Positions 1 through 6,750 of a DNA stretch of 12,278 bases are shown here, piece after piece. Each line of letters opens with the position of its first letter. The stretch's first letter is position 1. The stretch is taken from assembly GCA_937973935.1 (NCBI GenBank), contig CALJJF010000102.1:1-12278 (forward strand), in the 5' to 3' direction. The position numbers were made by a program, and so were the translations under genes. Under the pieces are notes generated by a model. That model was given only the letters and a program-made list of their open reading frames with translations, was not told where the DNA came from and made no database searches. Origin of the DNA: MKRK01 sp001896915. GTDB taxonomy: Bacteria; Bacillota; Clostridia; Oscillospirales; Acutalibacteraceae.

Positions 1-991
1 CCTGCCAGCCTTTGATGTGGTTAAAGATATAGTCCTGACGCTCGCTGTCCAGCTCGCTCATCACATCATCCAGAATGGCGATGGGGTGCTCCCCGGAAAA
101 ACGTTTTAACACCTCTGCCTCGGAAAGCTTCATAGAAAGCACCGCAGACCGCTGCTGTCCCTGAGAACCAAAGCTTTTTACTGAGAGGGAATTGATCATA
201 AAATCAATGTCATCCCTGTGGGGACCTACGCCGGTGATGCCGGTGTGCATGTCCTCCGCCCGGGCGGCTTTCAGCGCCTCACGGAGCTGTTCCGGCTCGC
301 TGCCGTTTTCAATGCTGCTTTTATAGGCAATCTCCAGGGTTTCCTTGCCCCGGGACAAGCCGTGATAAATCTCCGGCGCTACCTTGGAGAGGGCTTCTAA
401 GTATTTCTGCCGTTGAGAAATGATTTTTGCTCCCGTCAGAGCGATGCGGTCTTCAAAAACCTCCAGCATTTCCAGTAGCTCGGAATGGGCTTTTACATCC
501 CGCAAAATGGCATTTCTCTGCATGACGGCACGTTGATAGCCGGATAAGTTTTTTTGGTAGGAGGGCCGCAATTGGGAAATGGCCGTATCTAAAAACTGCC
601 GTCTCGATTTTGGTCCGTCCTTGATGAGAGAAAGGTGGGAGGGTGCAAACACCACCGCACAAAAGCTCTCCCCAATTCTTTGGGTATTTGCCTGAGGGAT
701 ATCGTTCAGGATATAATCCCGCTTGTTTGTAATTTTAATCTCTGCTGTTTGATCCCTGTCTCCGCTGTGAAACTGTAATCTTAATCTGGCAGCTTCCTTT
801 TCAAAAGCGACCAATTCGCTGTCCTTGGAGCCGCGGAAGCTTTTTTGACCGCAGAAAAGCCAAAGGGCTTCGATGAGATTGGTTTTTCCCTGGGCATTGT
901 TGCCGTAAATCACATTGATGCCTTCATGGGGGAAAAGCACTGTGGGGGTCAGGTTTCTGTAGTTTTCTAAGGATAACCTTAAAACCTTCAC
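1..991 (-). CDS. recF: RecF, DNA replication/repair ATPase (3' end cut by window)
   Basis: RecF is a cytoplasmic SMC/ABC-like ATPase that helps load RecA at single-strand gaps and stalled forks. Translating the minus strand from a GTG at 991-989 gives about 330 residues starting MKVLRLSLENYRNL. A Walker A motif GNNAQGKT lies at residues 30-37. The ABC signature region SFGSQGQQRS and the Walker B/D-loop ILDDVMSELDSERQ lie near the visible end. Family members are about 360-370 residues, so roughly 30 C-terminal residues lie beyond position 1. The GTG follows directly on the yaaA stop codon (TAG at 994-992), and a GAGGTG Shine-Dalgarno sits inside the end of yaaA, so translation is probably coupled. 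GTG is chosen because the family's conserved N-terminus begins exactly there. The family call is secure; only the 3' end is unknown. Confidence 0.96.
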   Translation of the reverse strand, partial: MKVLRLSLENYRNLTPTVLFPHEGINVIYGNNAQGKTNLIEALWLFCGQKSFRGSKDSELVAFEKEAARLRLQFHSGDRDQTAEIKITNKRDYILNDIPQANTQRIGESFCAVVFAPSHLSLIKDGPKSRRQFLDTAISQLRPSYQKNLSGYQRAVMQRNAILRDVKAHSELLEMLEVFEDRIALTGAKIISQRQKYLEALSKVAPEIYHGLSRGKETLEIAYKSSIENGSEPEQLREALKAARAEDMHTGITGVGPHRDDIDFMINSLSVKSFGSQGQQRSAVLSMKLSEAEVLKRFSGEHPIAILDDVMSELDSERQDYIFNHIKGWQ

Positions 992-1201
992 CTATAACAC
1001 CTCAATTGTTTCGTCCGCAAAGCAGACGGTATCCCCTCTGCGAATTTTTTTTCCTCTCATGGTGCATACCTCCCCGTTTACCGTTACTGCTCCTTTTGTG
1101 ATCAGTTCCTTTGCTTCGCCGCCGCTCATGATGATACCGGCATATTTCAACAGAGAATCCATTTTGATAAATTCTGTTTCGATGGTGATTCTATGCTTCA
1201 T
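992..1201 (-). CDS. yaaA: YaaA, S4-domain RNA-binding protein
   Basis: A 69-residue protein made almost entirely of one S4-type RNA-binding fold. The run MSGGEAKELITKGAVTVNGE (residues 25-44) and the following RGKKIRRGD are the S4 loop-and-strand signature. It matches the small YaaA family found between dnaN and recF in Firmicutes. Its role is not firmly established; an RNA or ribosome-associated role is inferred from the fold. The ATG at 1201 overlaps the last 11 bases of dnaN and the stop touches the recF start, so the three genes look co-transcribed and translationally coupled. The Shine-Dalgarno is weak (GTGAGAC, inside dnaN), which supports coupling to dnaN translation. Length is normal for the family. 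Confidence 0.9.
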   Translation of the reverse strand: MKHRITIETEFIKMDSLLKYAGIIMSGGEAKELITKGAVTVNGEVCTMRGKKIRRGDTVCFADETIEVL

Positions 1202-2297
1202 TTTTTAGTCTCACAGGCAAAACAAGAAACAAGAAATTGTCTCCGTTGGTGGGTACGATTTTCATGGGGAGTAGAGCGCCGTTCAGTTCGATATGAATTT
1301 CATCACATTCGGTAGCACGAAGCGCTTCCAATAAATATCTGTTATTAAATCCGATCTCCACTCTGTCGCCGGTAACCAGACAGGGAAGCTGGTCATATGC
1401 CTTTCCCATGGCTGTGGCACAAGAGGCCTTCAGCATATTGTCAGAAAAAATACATCTGACGGGGCTTTTCAGCTGGGGTGGAATCAGTAAGGACAATCGT
1501 TCCACACTGTCAATCAGACTTCTGGTATTTATTTTTACCACGGTATTCCGGGAAGAAGATATCGCTGTTTTATAATCAAGAAATTCACCGTCAAGAAGTC
1601 TCGAAACGATAAAATAATCTCCGATCATAAAAATAATATGCCGCTTTCCCGCAGAGATTGTAATCATCTCTTCCGTGTCGTTTAATAGCTTCACAACCTC
1701 GCTGAGGGTTTTGGAGGGCACTACAAAATTGATTGTTTTTTCGTTGAGAATTTTTTCGCTGCGCAGTGCCAATCGGTATCCGTCCACTGCAATTAATTTG
1801 ATGCTGTCTTTTTCAATGTCAAACAAAACACCCTTGAGAACCGGCTTTTCATCCGTCACCGCAACCGCAAAGATGGTTTGGTTGATCATGCTTTTGATCA
1901 AGTTTTCCGGCAGCTCAACGGTTTCTCCGTCAGAGACGGCAGGAAACTCCGGATATTCGTCGGCATGAATGCCTACAATGGAAAATTCGGAAGAACCGCT
2001 TTTGATGGTTGCCATCAGTTTTTCATCCACCTCAACAGAAACGTTTTCGTCCGGCAATCTTCTGACAATATCGTTGAACAGACGCGCGTTTAAGATGATT
2101 GCGCCTTCTTTTTCAATGACGGCAGGTATTTTTGTGGTAATGCCCAGTTCAAGATCATAACCGGACATCACAAGCTCACCGGCCTTTGCACGCATTAATA
2201 TTCCTTCCAGCGCCGGTAAGGATGATTTTGAAGTAACCGCTCTTTGAACGTTTCCGACAGAAGCACTCAAATCCGTTTTCTTACAAATAAATTTCAT
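1191..2297 (-). CDS. dnaN: DNA polymerase III beta sliding clamp
   Basis: DnaN forms the dimeric ring that tethers DNA polymerase III to DNA and recruits repair proteins. The 368-residue product begins MKFICKKTDLSASVGNVQRAV and ends with the typical LFLVLPVRL strand, spanning the three repeated clamp domains at normal family length. The start ATG at 2297 is preceded by AAAGGA (2310-2315 on the plus strand), about 12 bases away, which is a slightly long spacing, but the N-terminus fits the family. It lies downstream of the probable origin and upstream of yaaA and recF. A weak promoter-like pair sits just upstream on the minus strand (TTGAAA, complement of 2355-2360, and TAAATA, complement of 2334-2339, spacing 15). 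A two-mismatch DnaA box at 2338-2346 abuts its -10. I see this promoter only as a candidate; read-through from dnaA is equally possible. Confidence 0.98.
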   Translation of the reverse strand: MKFICKKTDLSASVGNVQRAVTSKSSLPALEGILMRAKAGELVMSGYDLELGITTKIPAVIEKEGAIILNARLFNDIVRRLPDENVSVEVDEKLMATIKSGSSEFSIVGIHADEYPEFPAVSDGETVELPENLIKSMINQTIFAVAVTDEKPVLKGVLFDIEKDSIKLIAVDGYRLALRSEKILNEKTINFVVPSKTLSEVVKLLNDTEEMITISAGKRHIIFMIGDYFIVSRLLDGEFLDYKTAISSSRNTVVKINTRSLIDSVERLSLLIPPQLKSPVRCIFSDNMLKASCATAMGKAYDQLPCLVTGDRVEIGFNNRYLLEALRATECDEIHIELNGALLPMKIVPTNGDNFLFLVLPVRLKNEA

Positions 2298-2599
2298 GTT
2301 GGTGACCGTTCCTTTCTTTCACCGCTTGTTTTTTATTTAACCCACAAAAGCTGATTTCAAAAAATAAATTAAAAATCCGCAGAAAAAAGCAAATACTATA
2401 ACTATATTTTCAGTAGTAACAGTAAGGGGTGTTGAAAATCCGTAAAACTTCCAAAACAGGTTTGATAAAAGGATTTATGACGTATTTTCATTGTTAAATA
2501 TAAATGAGAGAATTGTTAATAAATAGAGTTGTGGATAAGTTTTCAATACTGTTGTTTAAAAAAAGCTGTGGAATGTTGAAAGGTTTGTTGAAAATACAG
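2298..2599. other. oriC: Probable oriC core between dnaA and dnaN
   Basis: This 302-bp gap has no convincing gene and shows origin hallmarks. A perfect DnaA box (TGTGGATAA) lies at 2530-2538. Degenerate boxes in the same orientation are TGTTGAAAA at 2430-2438 and 2586-2594 (two mismatches each) and TGTTGAAAG at 2574-2582; a two-mismatch box in the opposite orientation (TAACCCACA) is at 2338-2346. The stretch 2355-2410 is strongly AT-rich and could be the unwinding element. Directly beside it, 2411-2425 reads as trinucleotides CAG-TAG-TAA-CAG-TAA, followed by GGGG and the box at 2430. Location between dnaA and dnaN, in the standard gene context, is the strongest argument. Only one perfect box is visible, so exact origin boundaries are uncertain. 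Confidence 0.8.
2530..2538 (-). promoter_or_regulatory. Perfect DnaA box
   Basis: The plus strand reads TGTGGATAA, the exact reverse complement of the consensus TTATCCACA. It lies in the dnaA-dnaN gap, 62 bases past the end of dnaA, and is the only exact match I found in either non-coding segment flanking dnaA. Confidence 0.88.
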
Positions 2600-3901
2600 C
2601 TATCTGTTTTGCATGTTTTTGATGATATCATTGATGGTGTCCCGCTCTTTTTGGTTGTTTTTCATCAGGTTTTTGATTTTTTGGATGCCATATACAACCG
2701 TGGAATGATCCCGTCCGCCAAATTCCGTTCCGATTTGAGCCACGGACATCTGTGTGACTTCCCTGACCACATACATGGCGACTTGTCTTGCATAGGAAAA
2801 AGGGGCATCATGCTTTTTCGAAAGAATATCCTCAGCCGATACTGCATAGGTGCGAGAAACTTCGCTAATAATATTTTTAACGGTAATGGGTTCCGGTTGA
2901 TCGTCATTTCTGATATCCCGGATGGCATTCTGTGCCACACCGATGGTTGGCATTTCGTTATCCAACAAGGTATAGGCCTGTAGTTTTTTTACCACGCCTT
3001 CAATTTGACGGATGTTGGTTTTTACCTGCTCGGCAATGTAAAAAACAATTTCCTCCGGCAGGTTGAATTTTAACATTTGTGCTTTTCGTTCCACGATGCC
3101 CACACGGGTTTCAAAATCAGGGGGCTGAATATCGGCAATGATTCCTTGCTCAAAACGGGAACGGATACGGTTATCCAAAGTGGCAATATCCTTCGGCGGT
3201 CTGTCGGAGGTGAGCACCATTTGCTTTTTATCCTGATACAGGGTATTGAAGGTATTAAAAAATTCCTCTTGCGTTGACTCTTTTCCTGCGATAAACTGTA
3301 TATCATCCACAAGTAATACATCAGCAGTTCTGTATTTGTTCCGCAGCTCTGCCATATTGCCCCGGTTAATGGAGTCAATCAGCTCTCTTGTGAAATTTTC
3401 GGCACTGACAGAAACAATGTTCTTTTGCGGAAATTTTTGGTGAATACGCTTGCAAACGGCATTGAGAAGATGTGTTTTGCCAAGCCCTGAGTTACCATGT
3501 ATGAACAACGGGTTGTAGGTGATGGCAGGGTTTTCGGATACGGCAACTGATGCGGCATGAGCAAATCTGTTTGAGGGACCCACAATAAAATTTTCAAAGG
3601 TATATTCATAATCATGACTTGTATCAGCGGGAAGCGTTTCGGGGGTAGGCATGTCTTCCTCGGTTACGATCTTGATTTTAACATTGAATTTCAATACCTC
3701 AAAAAAGGCGTCTTCCAACAACTTATAATAGGTTTCTTTGATGATTTTTTTCTGAAATGATGTTCTGACAAAAAGAGTTGCTTCTCCCGCATCCAAGGAA
3801 ACGAGGGATAAAATATCTATCCAGACATTAAAGGCCACTTCCGATATTTGTGTTTTGGTGTAATCACAAATATGTGACCAAACTTCGTTAAGGGACTCCA
3901 T
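2600..3901 (-). CDS. dnaA: Chromosomal replication initiator DnaA
   Basis: DnaA is the AAA+ ATPase that binds DnaA boxes, melts the origin and loads the helicase. The 433-residue product has all the family parts: domain I (about 1-78), a short variable linker (about 79-97), the AAA+ core with Walker A GNSGLGKT (136-143) and Walker B VLLVDD (195-200), a box VII arginine region RIRSRFEQG (245-253), and the C-terminal helix-turn-helix with signature GGRDHSTVVYG (395-405). The linker makes it a compact DnaA. The ATG at 3901 has AGGAGG (complement of 3910-3915) eight bases upstream. A sigma-A-type promoter lies at 3962-3990, and a weak DnaA box overlaps its -10, which would allow autorepression. 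The gene is transcribed towards the origin core and dnaN. Confidence 0.99.
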   Translation of the reverse strand: MESLNEVWSHICDYTKTQISEVAFNVWIDILSLVSLDAGEATLFVRTSFQKKIIKETYYKLLEDAFFEVLKFNVKIKIVTEEDMPTPETLPADTSHDYEYTFENFIVGPSNRFAHAASVAVSENPAITYNPLFIHGNSGLGKTHLLNAVCKRIHQKFPQKNIVSVSAENFTRELIDSINRGNMAELRNKYRTADVLLVDDIQFIAGKESTQEEFFNTFNTLYQDKKQMVLTSDRPPKDIATLDNRIRSRFEQGIIADIQPPDFETRVGIVERKAQMLKFNLPEEIVFYIAEQVKTNIRQIEGVVKKLQAYTLLDNEMPTIGVAQNAIRDIRNDDQPEPITVKNIISEVSRTYAVSAEDILSKKHDAPFSYARQVAMYVVREVTQMSVAQIGTEFGGRDHSTVVYGIQKIKNLMKNNQKERDTINDIIKNMQNR

Positions 3902-3961
3902 CTATTATTCCTCCTGATTAAATAAAAAAAGCCATGCTTGCGGTATAAACTTTTACATGTA

Positions 3962-3990
3962 ATTTTACCACATTTCAAACTTTGTTGCAA
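3962..3990 (-). promoter_or_regulatory. dnaA promoter, sigma-A type
   Basis: On the minus strand a -35 TTGCAA (complement of 3985-3990) is separated by 17 bases from an extended -10, TGG-TAAAAT (hexamer is the complement of 3962-3967). It lies about 60 bases upstream of the dnaA ATG. A two-mismatch DnaA box (3964-3972) covers the -10, which would fit autoregulation by DnaA. Confidence 0.72.
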
Positions 3991-4139
3991 GTAAATGTTA
4001 ATAATTTTCTTTTTCGCATTTTTAAACAAAAATACGATATATAGTAAAAAAATTAAATAAAAATTTATAAGGGCACTATATAATGTAAGATAGGGAGTAA
4101 TTGTATCAATATGACGAAATTTTGTTTACAAAATTGTTG

Positions 4140-4169
4140 TTGACAGGTGCCGTTATTTTATTATATAAT
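4140..4169 (+). promoter_or_regulatory. rpmH operon promoter, sigma-A type
   Basis: A consensus -35 TTGACA (4140-4145) and a consensus -10 TATAAT (4164-4169) are spaced by 18 bases. Both hexamers are perfect, which suits a strongly expressed ribosomal protein operon. Transcription would start near 4176, giving a leader of about 34 bases before the rpmH start codon. Confidence 0.9.
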
Positions 4170-4209
4170 GCTATCTTGCAAGGTTGTACCCCGAGAGGAG
4201 GAAATTTGA

Positions 4210-4344
4210 ATGCTGAGAACATACCAACCGAAGAAATTACACAGAAAAAAGGAACACGGTTTCCGCAAGCGTATGGCTGATCGCAACGGCAGAAAAGTTT
4301 TGTCGCGCAGAAGAAGAAAAGGCAGAAAGCAACTGACCTATTAA
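4210..4344 (+). CDS. rpmH: Large-subunit ribosomal protein bL34
   Basis: This 44-residue, extremely basic protein reads MLRTYQPKKLHRKKEHGFRK at its start and closes with an arginine/lysine-rich tail ending in QLTY. The pattern TYQPKK, HGFRKRM, GRKVL and RRRRKGRK is diagnostic of bL34, a structural protein of the 50S subunit. A strong Shine-Dalgarno, AGGAGG (4196-4201), lies eight bases before the ATG. It is the first gene of the rpmH-rnpA-yidD-yidC-jag operon, directly behind a consensus promoter. Confidence 0.99.
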   Translation: MLRTYQPKKLHRKKEHGFRKRMADRNGRKVLSRRRRKGRKQLTY

Positions 4345-4363
4345 TCAATCAGAGGTTAATTTT

Positions 4364-4702
4364 TTGACAAATATGATGGTTTTAAACCGCAATAATGATT
4401 ATCGCCGTCTTTACAGAAGAGGAAAATCATTTGTTTGCCCTGCGTTGGTAGTTTATACAATGAAAAACCGCGCGGGCTTTTGTCGTATTGGAATAACGGT
4501 GAGTAAGAAAATCGGAAACGCCGTTGTCCGAAACAGAGTGAGGCGAATCATTAAAGAAGCCGTTAGACAGCTGTTGCCGGAAATGTTAAATCCGGCCGAC
4601 ATTGTAATTGTTGCAAGAACAAGGGCTGTTACTATGAAAAGCACTGCCCTTGTTCCCATCATCAAAAAGCAGCTTTTGGCTGCCGGTATCATTCCGAACT
4701 GA
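4364..4702 (+). CDS. rnpA: Ribonuclease P protein component
   Basis: RnpA is the protein cofactor of the RNase P ribozyme, which trims the 5' leader from precursor tRNAs. The product is 112 residues if translation starts at the TTG at 4364, or 108-109 from the ATGs at 4373/4376. The hallmark basic segment KKIGNAVVRNRVRRIIKEA (48-66) contains the conserved RNR helix that binds RNA, and LNRNNDYRRLYRRGKS matches the family's N-terminus. I prefer the TTG because AGAGGT (4351-4356) is seven bases upstream of it, a better spacing than to the ATGs, but this is not certain. rpmH ends 19 bases upstream. Confidence 0.96.
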   Translation: MTNMMVLNRNNDYRRLYRRGKSFVCPALVVYTMKNRAGFCRIGITVSKKIGNAVVRNRVRRIIKEAVRQLLPEMLNPADIVIVARTRAVTMKSTALVPIIKKQLLAAGIIPN

Positions 4703-4718
4703 GAAAGGAATGGTTCCT

Positions 4719-4943
4719 ATGAAACAATTATTGATTTTTTTGATCCGATTGTACCAAAAAAAAATATCACCTCACAAGCCGCCATCCTGCCGTTTTGTTC
4801 CAACCTGCTCCCAGTATGCCGTGGAAGCCATCGAAACCCATGGAACACTCAAAGGATTCTGGCTGGCTGTAAGAAGAATTTTAAAATGCCACCCGTTTCA
4901 CAAAGGGGGCTATGACCCTGTTCCGCCAAAGAAAAAGGGTTAA
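4719..4943 (+). CDS. yidD: YidD, membrane protein insertion efficiency factor
   Basis: A 74-residue small protein with the full YidD signature: an N-terminal amphipathic or hydrophobic helix (MKQLLIFLIRLYQKKISP), then CRFVPTCSQYAVEAIETHG and C-HPF-KGGYDPVP with three conserved cysteines. Members are thought to sit at the inner face of the membrane and assist YidC-dependent insertion. The ATG at 4719 is preferred over the in-frame ATG at 4710 because AAAGGA (4704-4709) lies nine bases before the former and abuts the latter. It starts 16 bases after rnpA. Confidence 0.94.
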   Translation: MKQLLIFLIRLYQKKISPHKPPSCRFVPTCSQYAVEAIETHGTLKGFWLAVRRILKCHPFHKGGYDPVPPKKKG

Positions 4944-4963
4944 TTTGTTTTATATGCCGATAG

Positions 4964-5011
4964 CAGAAAATCCTTATAACGGCGAGAAACGGATTTTCTG
5001 TATTAGTTTTT
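4964..5011 (+). promoter_or_regulatory. Hairpin between yidD and yidC
   Basis: CAGAAAATCC (4964-4973) is perfectly complementary to GGATTTTCTG (4991-5000), with a 17-base loop. A TTTTT run follows at 5007-5011, six bases past the stem. The T-run is too far away for a textbook terminator. The hairpin could act as an attenuator, partial terminator or processing site that sets yidC levels relative to the upstream genes. Its structure is directly visible; its role is inferred. Confidence 0.5.
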
Positions 5012-5038
5012 GTGATCGCCGAAGAAATGAGGTCCAGA

Positions 5039-5800
5039 ATGAACGATTTTTTTAATATGCTTGTTTTCCCGTTGAAAATACTGCTGGAGTTTTTCAACGA
5101 TATTTTCGGAAGCTATGCGGTTTCAATCATCATTTTTACGATACTCGTAAATGCTTGTTTGTTTCCGTTGAATATCAAGCAGCAAAAATCACAGTCCAAG
5201 CAGGCACTGTTGAAGCCAAAACTTGATGCGCTGAAAGAAAAGTTTGGCAGCGATAAAATGAAGTACAACACTGAGATGCAGGCACTGTATCAAAGAGAAG
5301 GTGTCAATATGGCAGGCGGCTGCTTGCCTTTATTGATCAGACTGCCGATTCTGATGGGCGTGTACCAGGTGGTATTGGGCTCTTCTCATAATAAAACACT
5401 GAATTTTGATTTATTCGGAATTGATCTTGCACAGACACCAAAATTCAGCACCGATATCATTAACGCATTTCATCCCATTTGGCTGATTCCGGTTTTTTCG
5501 TTTTTAACAGCCATGCTTTCCTCTGTCATCACCATGCAGGCAACCAAGAAAACCAATCCACAAGCAGGTTCCTCTATGGGAATGATGATGTTATTAATGC
5601 CGGTAATGTCTTTGTGGATGGCGTTTCAGTTCCCCGGTGCGTTGGGTTATTATTGGGCATGTTCAAACATTGTATTGGCAGGAGTACAAATGGTTGTCAA
5701 TAAATTTTACAGTGTAGACAAAATTACGGCAACGGACTTTTTGGAAAAGGGTCTTGCACGCAGAAAGCAAGAACTAACCAAGCTGACAAAGAGATTCTAG
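5039..5800 (+). CDS. yidC: YidC/SpoIIIJ-type membrane protein insertase
   Basis: YidC (Oxa1/Alb3 family) inserts and folds proteins in the cytoplasmic membrane. The 253-residue product has the core hydrophobic segments: about 26-44, 92-114, 147-167 and 180-222 (the last probably two passes). The motifs MAGGCLPLLIRLPIL and FPGALGYYWACSN match the family. A basic tail (RRKQELTKLTKRF) closes the protein. The ATG at 5039 is preferred over the in-frame GTG at 5012 because AGGT at 5030-5033 precedes it and the family's N-terminus starts there. No lipoprotein signal peptide like that of Bacillus SpoIIIJ is visible. Aligned to SpoIIIJ by eye, the conserved groove arginine in the first core segment (TILIRLLILPL) is asparagine here (N38, TILVNACLFPL). 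An arginine (R101) replaces the usual glutamine in LLIQxPIL. The gene sits between yidD and jag as expected. Confidence 0.96.
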   Translation: MNDFFNMLVFPLKILLEFFNDIFGSYAVSIIIFTILVNACLFPLNIKQQKSQSKQALLKPKLDALKEKFGSDKMKYNTEMQALYQREGVNMAGGCLPLLIRLPILMGVYQVVLGSSHNKTLNFDLFGIDLAQTPKFSTDIINAFHPIWLIPVFSFLTAMLSSVITMQATKKTNPQAGSSMGMMMLLMPVMSLWMAFQFPGALGYYWACSNIVLAGVQMVVNKFYSVDKITATDFLEKGLARRKQELTKLTKRF

Positions 5801-5843
5801 AAAACCGAACGTAGCAGAGCGCTGTTACAGAATGGAGGATAAC

Positions 5844-6716
5844 ATGATAAAAGAAGCGATTGCGACCGGGAGCACCATAGATGCGGCAAAAGAAGCAGCT
5901 GTTTTATTGTTGGGTGCCAGAGAAGATGACAACATCGAGTTTGAAATTATTGATTTGCCCCAAAAGAAATCCTTTGGTTTGTTTGGCGGTGCCGCTGCAA
6001 AGGTAAGAGCATATATCGAGCTACCGGATGAAAAAGAAGTACAAGCACCCGCGGTGGTTGAGAAAAAGGAATTCAAAGCAAAACCGGAGAAAAAGGCAGA
6101 GCAGAAAAAAGAAAGCAAAGTTCCCCTTTCCCCGGCCAATACCGATGCTGCAGAAACCTATTTGTTGGCGGTATTGAAGCAGTTGGGTGTTACCGATATA
6201 ACGTTATCCAAAAAGAAGACCGAAAGCGGTACTGAATTTGACATTGAAGCAGAAGGCTTGGGAATTGTCATCGGCCGCAGAGGAGATACCCTGGAAGCGC
6301 TCCAGCATCTTGTGAGCTTGGTCGCCAACAAGGGCGAAGCCGATTATAACAGAATTACCATCAATCCCGGGAATTATCGGGAAAAACGGGAAGGGACCCT
6401 TCAGTCCATTGCCCGCCGTTCTGCACAACAAGCCATCAAATACGGTAAAAATGTTGTGCTGGAACCCATGAACTCCTACGAGCGCCGGATCATCCACACC
6501 GCAGTGCAGGAAATCAACGGTGCCTCCAGCTGGTCCATCGGGGAAAACGAAAACAGACGTGTCTGCATCGGAACCCCGAGAAAAGATAGACCGGGCTATG
6601 AGAAGCGGGACAGAGGCAATAACAACAATCGCAGCAACCAAAGCTTTCAAAACAATAAACGAGAACCAAAGAAGGATATTAACAACGCTCCGCTGTATGG
6701 GCGTATTGATAAATAA
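5844..6716 (+). CDS. jag: Jag/KhpB (EloR) RNA-binding protein
   Basis: A 290-residue, probably cytoplasmic protein with three recognisable parts. A Jag N-terminal domain (about 1-60) contains KKSFGLFGGAAAKVRAYIE. A charged, lysine/glutamate-rich linker covers about 61-95. A type II KH domain has its GxxG loop as GRRG (144-147), and an R3H domain has the R-x3-H pair at R214 and H218 (SYERRIIHTA). A polar, asparagine-rich tail (about 255-290) follows. Jag/KhpB proteins bind RNA and influence cell elongation and division in other Firmicutes. The ATG at 5844 is chosen over 5832 because GGAGG (5834-5838) lies five bases before it and the family starts there. It is the last gene before the operon terminator. 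Confidence 0.95.
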   Translation: MIKEAIATGSTIDAAKEAAVLLLGAREDDNIEFEIIDLPQKKSFGLFGGAAAKVRAYIELPDEKEVQAPAVVEKKEFKAKPEKKAEQKKESKVPLSPANTDAAETYLLAVLKQLGVTDITLSKKKTESGTEFDIEAEGLGIVIGRRGDTLEALQHLVSLVANKGEADYNRITINPGNYREKREGTLQSIARRSAQQAIKYGKNVVLEPMNSYERRIIHTAVQEINGASSWSIGENENRRVCIGTPRKDRPGYEKRDRGNNNNRSNQSFQNNKREPKKDINNAPLYGRIDK

Positions 6717-6722
6717 CAACGA

Positions 6723-6750
6723 AAAGCGGAGGATTTCCTCCGCTTTGTTA
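6723..6750 (+). terminator. Rho-independent terminator after jag
   Basis: An 11-bp perfect stem, AAAGCGGAGGA (6723-6733) pairing with TCCTCCGCTTT (6736-6746), is followed by a T-rich tail. It begins six bases after the jag stop and closes the rpmH operon. A-residues on the left arm would also give weak activity on the minus strand. Confidence 0.92.

Larger units (their letters stand above)
3902..4209. other. Divergent dnaA/rpmH intergenic region
   Basis: This 308-bp AT-rich segment has no supportable gene. It holds the dnaA promoter on the minus strand, the rpmH promoter on the plus strand, and a two-mismatch DnaA box (TTTACCACA, 3964-3972). A 7-bp inverted repeat, AATTTTG at 4118-4124 and CAAAATT at 4129-4135, sits just upstream of the rpmH -35. 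In Bacillus the corresponding segment contains the incA/incB part of a bipartite origin. Here perfect boxes are absent, so an origin role is possible but not shown. Confidence 0.6.

Noticed and set aside
2504..2983. A 159-codon plus-strand open frame across the origin and dnaA 3' end
   Set aside because: It is antisense to the conserved domain IV coding region of dnaA, lacks a convincing Shine-Dalgarno and resembles no family I know. It is a shadow frame.
3171..3311. One-mismatch DnaA boxes inside dnaA (TTATCCAAA at 3171-3179, TCATCCACA at 3303-3311)
   Set aside because: They lie in conserved coding sequence (the RIR and VDD regions), are isolated, and are more simply explained by codon constraints.
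4077..4084. A second plus-strand promoter upstream of rpmH, from the TATATAAT sequence
   Set aside because: There is no recognisable -35 at the right distance in the A/T-only sequence upstream; the consensus promoter at 4140-4169 explains transcription.
6362..6375. Noc-binding site (NBS) inside jag, CAATCCCGGGAATT
   Set aside because: The core TCCCGGGA matches, but four of fourteen positions differ from ATTTCCCGGGAAAT, and one imperfect match in coding DNA is expected by chance.
6204..6719. A 171-codon minus-strand open frame opposite jag
   Set aside because: It is antisense to the conserved KH/R3H coding sequence, begins within the jag tail beside the terminator, and shows no domain signature.
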